A stretch of 9,906 bases of DNA from JBFJVD01 sp041624375 (GTDB lineage Bacteria > Chloroflexota > Anaerolineae > Anaerolineales > E44-bin32), in assembly GCA_041624375.1 (NCBI GenBank), contig JBFJVD010000103.1, forward strand, positions 1 through 9,906, read 5' to 3'. Below, piece after piece: positions 7,371-9,906 of the stretch (its first letter is position 1; each line of letters opens with the position of its first letter). The position numbers and the translations under genes were made by a program. Under the pieces are notes generated by a model. It was not told the origin of the DNA, searched no databases, and worked only from the letters and a program-made list of their open reading frames with translations.

Positions 7371-7658
7371 TTAGTGCTTTGGATTGAGGATATGCAGCAG
7401 ATCGGCAACAAGCACGTCTGGCTGATCGGACCGGCGCAGCGGGCGGCGCTCGTCAACCTCGTAGCGGTTGACACGCCCCACCCTGCTCCGCATGATGTAC
7501 CCGCTGTCGGCCAGATCGCGGATGATACGCTGGACGGTTCGTTCGGTGATCCCGAGTTGGGCTGCAATCTCACGGGCGGTGATCTGACTGCGCCGGCCGA
7601 TCAACGCCAAGACGGCACCGTGGTTGGTGATGAAGGTCCACGCAGGGCGACCGACCAT
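7371..7658 (-). CDS. Winged helix-turn-helix transcriptional regulator (MarR-like, 95 aa)
   Basis: A compact 95-residue DNA-binding protein: N-terminal WTFITNHGAVLALI helix, then a helix-turn-helix at about residues 25-50 (ITAREIAAQLGITERTVQRIIRDL) and a wing at 54-68 (YIMRSRVGRVNRYEV). The short C-terminal part (DVLVADLLHIL) may serve dimerisation. It has no ligand or sensor domain. Short single-domain wHTH proteins with this WTF-TNH start are, from memory, common in Actinobacteria and Chloroflexota and mostly uncharacterised. The ATG at 7658 has GGAGG (7664-7668) 5 nt upstream. It is the first gene of a minus-strand operon with the kinase and response regulator (41-nt gap), behind a near-consensus promoter with repeats around it, so it may regulate itself. 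No metal-binding or redox Cys is present. Confidence 0.9.
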   Translation of the reverse strand: MVGRPAWTFITNHGAVLALIGRRSQITAREIAAQLGITERTVQRIIRDLADSGYIMRSRVGRVNRYEVDERRPLRRSDQPDVLVADLLHILNPKH

Positions 7659-7703
7659 CTTCTCCTCCTGGACAAGGCCCCAGTCTGACCATCACGAAAT
7701 GTC

Positions 7704-7775
7704 ACGACAATTATGTCGGTTTCCGCGCCGCCTGTCAAGAGGAGGACTGCCGGACACGCAGCAATTACGACATTT
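7704..7775. promoter_or_regulatory. Pair of near-identical 9-bp direct repeats, candidate operators
   Basis: ACGACAATT (7704-7712) and ACGACATTT (7767-7775) match at eight of nine positions and lie 63 bp apart, six turns of B-DNA. The first overlaps the start site and -10 of the minus-strand promoter and is part of TGTC-ac-GACA-atta-TGTC half-sites (7700-7718). The second overlaps a possible -35 for the plus-strand gene. AAATGTC also recurs in inverted form (7697-7703 and 7769-7775). The winged-helix protein is the obvious candidate binder; this is inference. Confidence 0.45.
7710..7738 (-). promoter_or_regulatory. Near-consensus sigma70 promoter of the regulator-kinase-response regulator operon
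   Basis: On the minus strand, TTGACA (7738-7733) is a perfect -35, followed by a 17-nt spacer and CATAAT (7715-7710), which matches the -10 at five of six positions. Transcription would begin near 7703, leaving a leader of about 45 nt before the ATG at 7658. This is the best promoter in the window. Such strength usually implies repression, and the -10 is flanked by CGACA/TGTCG inverted arms. Confidence 0.85.
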
Positions 7776-7801
7776 GACGTAGGCGCTCGGCCGCATATCC
7801 G
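7774..7801 (+). promoter_or_regulatory. Weak candidate promoter for the small membrane-protein gene
   Basis: TTGACG (7774-7779) is a good -35, followed after 16 nt by TATCCG (7796-7801), matching the -10 only in its first three bases. CTCGG/CCGAG inverted arms (7786-7790, 7799-7803) overlap it. If used, it gives a leader of about 100 nt containing the 7868-7908 hairpin. No better promoter is visible between 7740 and 7890. Confidence 0.3.
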
Positions 7802-7867
7802 AGTCCGATTTCTGGCACTCCGCCGCACGCCAACCCATCGAAGAACCGATGCATTCTGCCCCGCCAG

Positions 7868-7908
7868 ATGGTTTGATAGCTCCAGTGCATGGAGGCACAT
7901 CAAACCAT
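7868..7908 (+). promoter_or_regulatory. Hairpin hiding the Shine-Dalgarno and start codon (candidate RNA thermometer or translational switch)
   Basis: ATGGTTTGAT (7868-7877) pairs perfectly over 10 bp with ATCAAACCAT (7899-7908), and inside it CTCCA (7880-7884) pairs with TGGAG (7890-7894) around loop GTGCA. The Shine-Dalgarno GGAGG (7891-7895) is in the inner stem and the first two bases of the ATG (7907-7909) are in the outer stem. The whole initiation site is therefore paired. The outer stem is A/T-rich compared with its surroundings, as expected of a meltable element. A DNA operator is the alternative. Confidence 0.6.
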
Positions 7909-8185
7909 GTCTCAAGCCGCAGATTTCATCGAGTTGGCGACAGGAACCCTGCTTTCAGTCCTTCTGCTTGCCTGGATCCGTGACGTGCTGTCGACCCGGC
8001 TGCCGGGCGACGAGGCGGCCGAAGAGCTGCTGCAGGAAACCCGCTCAATGGAACACCTGGCACGCCAGGCGGCGCAGGCTCGACTGCGCAGCGAAGCAAG
8101 CCGCCCCGTCAGGCGGGCGCCGAGTGCGAATTGCCAGCGCCCTGTCCTCAGAAACTCCGTCCGTGAGGAGCGCGCCCTCTCGTGA
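7907..8185 (+). CDS. Small single-pass membrane protein of unknown function (92 aa)
   Basis: I do not recognise a family. One hydrophobic segment (residues about 9-24, IELATGTLLSVLLLAW) is followed by a charged, heptad-like helix (about 35-65, DEAAEELLQETRSMEHLARQ) and a basic tail ending at residue 92, suggesting a membrane-anchored cytoplasmic coiled coil or a small adaptor. The ATG at 7907 is preferred for GGAGG at 7891-7895 (11-nt spacer); an in-frame ATG at 7889 has no ribosome-binding site. The last nine codons lie inside a terminator-like hairpin and the stop overlaps its apical loop, so the C-terminal tail could be non-functional or the frame could end differently in relatives. It is divergent from the regulator operon and about 40 nt before the surface-protein gene. 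Confidence 0.55.
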   Translation: MSQAADFIELATGTLLSVLLLAWIRDVLSTRLPGDEAAEELLQETRSMEHLARQAAQARLRSEASRPVRRAPSANCQRPVLRNSVREERALS

Positions 8186-8203
8186 GGGCCGCTCCTCCGG
8201 ACG
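8158..8203 (+). terminator. Long bulged hairpin, terminator or attenuator, overlapping the small gene's stop
   Basis: Three stacked stems are seen: CGTCCG (8158-8163) with CGGACG (8198-8203), GAGGAGCG (8165-8172) with CGCTCCTC (8190-8197), and GCCCTC (8174-8179) with GAGGGC (8184-8189). Together they make 20 bp interrupted only by bulged T8164 and C8173, with loop TCGT. TTTCC follows, a short T-run. It ends 21 nt before the GTG of the next gene, so it could either end the small transcript or attenuate entry into the surface-protein gene. Confidence 0.7.
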
Positions 8204-8224
8204 TTTCCGATGCGGAGGATCACC

Positions 8225-9391
8225 GTGCGAAACATGATGCGCTCGAATTGGCTGATGGTCAGCTTCTTCCTGGTCGCTGCGGCGGCCATCTTGCTGCTGC
8301 CCCTGGGTGGCATCCTCTTGCGGACTCTGTTCCTGGGCAACATACCGCCCATCGACCCGGGGCCGCCGGGCGGCGCGCGATTGGGCTCGATTGAAGGCCG
8401 GGTCTGGGCGGCGAACTGCGCAGCCGTGACCGGCTGTGGCGAGAACGGCCAGGCCATCGACGGGAAGTACGGGCTGCTGGGTGCGATGGTTCGGCTGGGT
8501 GCCGGAAGCTGTCCGGCGACCGAGTTTGCCATCACCCAATCCGGTCCGGACGGCGGCTACATCTTCAATCAGCTGCCGGCGGGGGACTACTGTGTCTCGG
8601 TCGACCTGCATGATACGCGCCACAGCGTGTCCCTGCAGCCGGGCGCCTGGATCGAACCGGTGGTCGGCAGTGGGGTCGCCGGCCACAGCGTCCGCCTTGT
8701 TGGCGACCAGGCGCTGGTGGGGCTCGACTTTGGCTGGATTGCCCAGCCGCCCCCATCTCCGATCCCCAGCGCAGAACCGCCGACTCCCGCACCGACCGCC
8801 ACACTTGTTCCCGATCGGCAGCCGCAGCTTGGTGAGCAGGCCTTCTACGATTCGTTCACCAGCGGCGCCAACTGGGCGCTCTATGAGGATAAGCACGTTC
8901 GCTTCAAGGTGCGCGATGGCCGTTTGGAGATGACCGCGCTGAACGCCGACCACTGGGATGGCTGGCTGCTCACCTGGCCCACCGCCTCGCGTTACTACCT
9001 CGAGCTTGAGGCCGTCATGGGCGACTGCTCGGGTCTCGATCGCTACGGCGTGATGTTCAACGCCGGCAAGACGGATCTGGGCTACACCGGCACGCTCTTC
9101 GGCATCAGCTGCGATGGACGCTACGGCCTGCGCCGCTGGGATGGAGAGCGATCGCAAGAGATCCTTGCCTGGACCTCTACGGACGCGCTGCGAGCCGGCG
9201 CGCACCAGATGAACCGCATCGGCATTCAGGTTGAACCGGGCGCGGTCTCGCTCTTCGCCAACGGTCAGTTCCTCACCCAGGTGCCGCTCACGTACGACGA
9301 TGGCGACCGCTTCGGGCTGTTCGTCGGTGCGGTGCGGACTCCCGGACTGACCGTGCAGGTGGAGGAACTCACCGCCTGGGACCTGCGCTGA
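8225..9391 (+). CDS. Membrane-anchored surface protein with SdrD_B-like and LamG-like domains
   Basis: 388 residues from the GTG at 8225, chosen because GGAGG (8214-8218) lies 6 nt upstream; an in-frame ATG at 8210 would precede that site. An uncleaved anchor or signal helix spans about 9-32, so the rest is outside the membrane. Residues about 55-171 form an SdrD_B/Cna-B-type beta module (SIEGRVW, LLGAMVRLGAGSCP, GPDGGYIFNQLPAGDYCVSVD) with Cys65, Cys71, Cys96 and Cys123. The acidic D-x-N-x-NG signature usual in SdrD_B is degraded. A Pro-rich linker (about 174-200) leads to a concanavalin/LamG-like domain (about 206-388; FYDSF, FKVRDGRLEM, YGVMFN, GISCDGRYGLRRW) with Cys268 and Cys296, likely a disulfide. 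It probably binds glycans or acts as a structural surface protein; no catalytic residues are evident. Confidence 0.85.
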   Translation: MRNMMRSNWLMVSFFLVAAAAILLLPLGGILLRTLFLGNIPPIDPGPPGGARLGSIEGRVWAANCAAVTGCGENGQAIDGKYGLLGAMVRLGAGSCPATEFAITQSGPDGGYIFNQLPAGDYCVSVDLHDTRHSVSLQPGAWIEPVVGSGVAGHSVRLVGDQALVGLDFGWIAQPPPSPIPSAEPPTPAPTATLVPDRQPQLGEQAFYDSFTSGANWALYEDKHVRFKVRDGRLEMTALNADHWDGWLLTWPTASRYYLELEAVMGDCSGLDRYGVMFNAGKTDLGYTGTLFGISCDGRYGLRRWDGERSQEILAWTSTDALRAGAHQMNRIGIQVEPGAVSLFANGQFLTQVPLTYDDGDRFGLFVGAVRTPGLTVQVEELTAWDLR

Positions 9392-9430
9392 GTAAGGCCG
9401 AACATCAGACATTGGACTCAAGACTTTCAG

Positions 9431-9464
9431 GGCTTCGGTCCACGACAACAACCAGGCCGAAGCC
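9431..9464 (+). repeat. Inverted repeat in the leader between the two surface-protein genes
   Basis: GGCTTCGG (9431-9438) and CCGAAGCC (9457-9464) are exact inverted arms around an 18-nt A/C-rich loop; a T-G and a C-G pair can extend the stem to 10 bp. It sits 10 nt upstream of the next Shine-Dalgarno with no T-run after it. It may be a weak terminator, an mRNA processing or stability element, or a regulator binding site. No clear promoter is seen in 9392-9485. Confidence 0.5.
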
Positions 9465-9485
9465 AGACAAATACAGGAGGCTACC

Positions 9486-9906
9486 ATGCTACGCACGAAG
9501 CACCTCAACCTAAGCACCACCCAATGGATCGTACTGGGCACGCTGGGGCTGGCACTGGCAGGCTCAGCGGCCATCTTCGGACTGTTCGTTCTCTCGGTGA
9601 TGCTCCCTGGGAACGGGCCGGGCGGCGACACTCCCATTGTGCAAACGCCCACCGAGAGCCCGCTGGCTTCCATCAGCGGAGTCGTCTGGCACGACCTGTG
9701 CGTCTCCGGGCGCGATGGCGAGCCGGCGCCTTCGACCGCCCCGGCCGGCTGTGTGCCGCTGGGCGGCGGCTACCAGGCGAACGGCGTACTCGAAGCCGGC
9801 GAGCCTGGACTGGGCGGCGTGCTCGTGCGCCTCGGCGCCGGCGCCTGCCCCGCAGCCGACCTGAAGGCCACCCTCACCAGCGAGGATGGACGTTTCGAGT
9901 TCACCA
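9486..9906 (+). CDS. Second membrane-anchored SdrD_B-like surface protein (3' end outside window)
   Basis: The frame is open from the ATG at 9486 to the window edge, giving 140 residues. AGGAGG (9475-9480) lies 5 nt upstream, a near-ideal site. One anchor helix spans about 14-40 (WIVLGTLGLALAG to LSVMLPG), followed by a Thr/Pro spacer and an SdrD_B-type module: SISGVVWHDLC, GYQANGVLEAGEPGLGGVLVRLGAGACP, TSEDGRFEFT. This is closer to the family consensus (NG then GEPGLGGV) than the neighbour at 8225, and shares its G-V-RLGAG-C-P signature and anchor layout, so the two are tandem paralogs. Whether it also ends in a LamG-like domain cannot be seen. It is probably cotranscribed with its neighbour (94-nt gap). 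Confidence 0.85.
   Translation, partial: MLRTKHLNLSTTQWIVLGTLGLALAGSAAIFGLFVLSVMLPGNGPGGDTPIVQTPTESPLASISGVVWHDLCVSGRDGEPAPSTAPAGCVPLGGGYQANGVLEAGEPGLGGVLVRLGAGACPAADLKATLTSEDGRFEFT

Noticed and set aside
8045..9673. 542-codon open frame on the minus strand opposite the surface-protein genes
   Set aside because: It covers two clear plus-strand genes with good ribosome-binding sites and crosses their intergenic region and a hairpin; no domain or motif is seen in its translation.
1..9906. Search for CRISPR arrays, tRNA genes, insertion sequences and att sites
   Set aside because: No regularly spaced repeats, cloverleaf-like sequences, transposase motifs or terminal inverted repeats with target duplications were seen by eye.

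Overview
The window is GC-rich, densely coded bacterial DNA. No rRNA, tRNA, CRISPR array or insertion sequence is visible. The style suggests Chloroflexota (Anaerolineae or a relative): a lipoprotein with a long Thr/Pro-rich linker after the lipid-anchor cysteine, a large membrane kinase with CHASE, PAS and two GAF domains paired with a NarL-type regulator, a short winged-helix protein with a WTFITNH-like N-terminus, and secreted proteins joining SdrD_B-like and LamG-like modules through Pro-rich linkers. This assignment rests on protein style only and is an inference.

Layout. (1) 2-1938, plus strand: the C-terminal part of a PEP-synthase/rifampicin-phosphotransferase-like enzyme, cut by the left window edge, overlaps a DinB-family gene by 4 nt. 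(2) 1946-3058, plus: a palindrome and a TAnnnT-type -10 box lead into a predicted lipoprotein alpha/beta hydrolase. It looks leaderless, starting at 1988. (3) 3059-3547: a strong 12-bp hairpin, a 64-residue helical protein on the minus strand with an excellent Shine-Dalgarno, and an otherwise empty 166-nt gap. (4) 7658 down to 3548, minus: a three-gene regulatory operon of a winged-helix regulator, a 1048-residue sensor kinase and a NarL/LuxR response regulator. It is driven by a near-consensus sigma70 promoter (TTGACA, 17 nt, CATAAT). (5) 7659-7906: the divergent control region, with two near-identical 9-bp direct repeats 63 bp apart and a hairpin that folds up both the Shine-Dalgarno and start codon of the next plus-strand gene. 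(6) 7907-9906, plus: a small one-helix membrane protein ending inside a long hairpin, then two tandem, related surface proteins with an N-terminal membrane anchor and an SdrD_B-like module. The first also has a C-terminal LamG-like domain; the second runs off the right edge.

How it may fit together (inference): the kinase senses something outside the membrane through its CHASE domain and in the cytoplasm through PAS/GAF domains, and signals to the NarL-type regulator. The winged-helix protein probably controls its own operon and perhaps the divergent small membrane protein. The surface proteins downstream are possible targets of an envelope-response circuit. The most unusual signals are the sequestered start at 7868-7908, the helically phased repeats at 7704-7775, and the leaderless promoter overlapped by a palindrome at 1946-1990.
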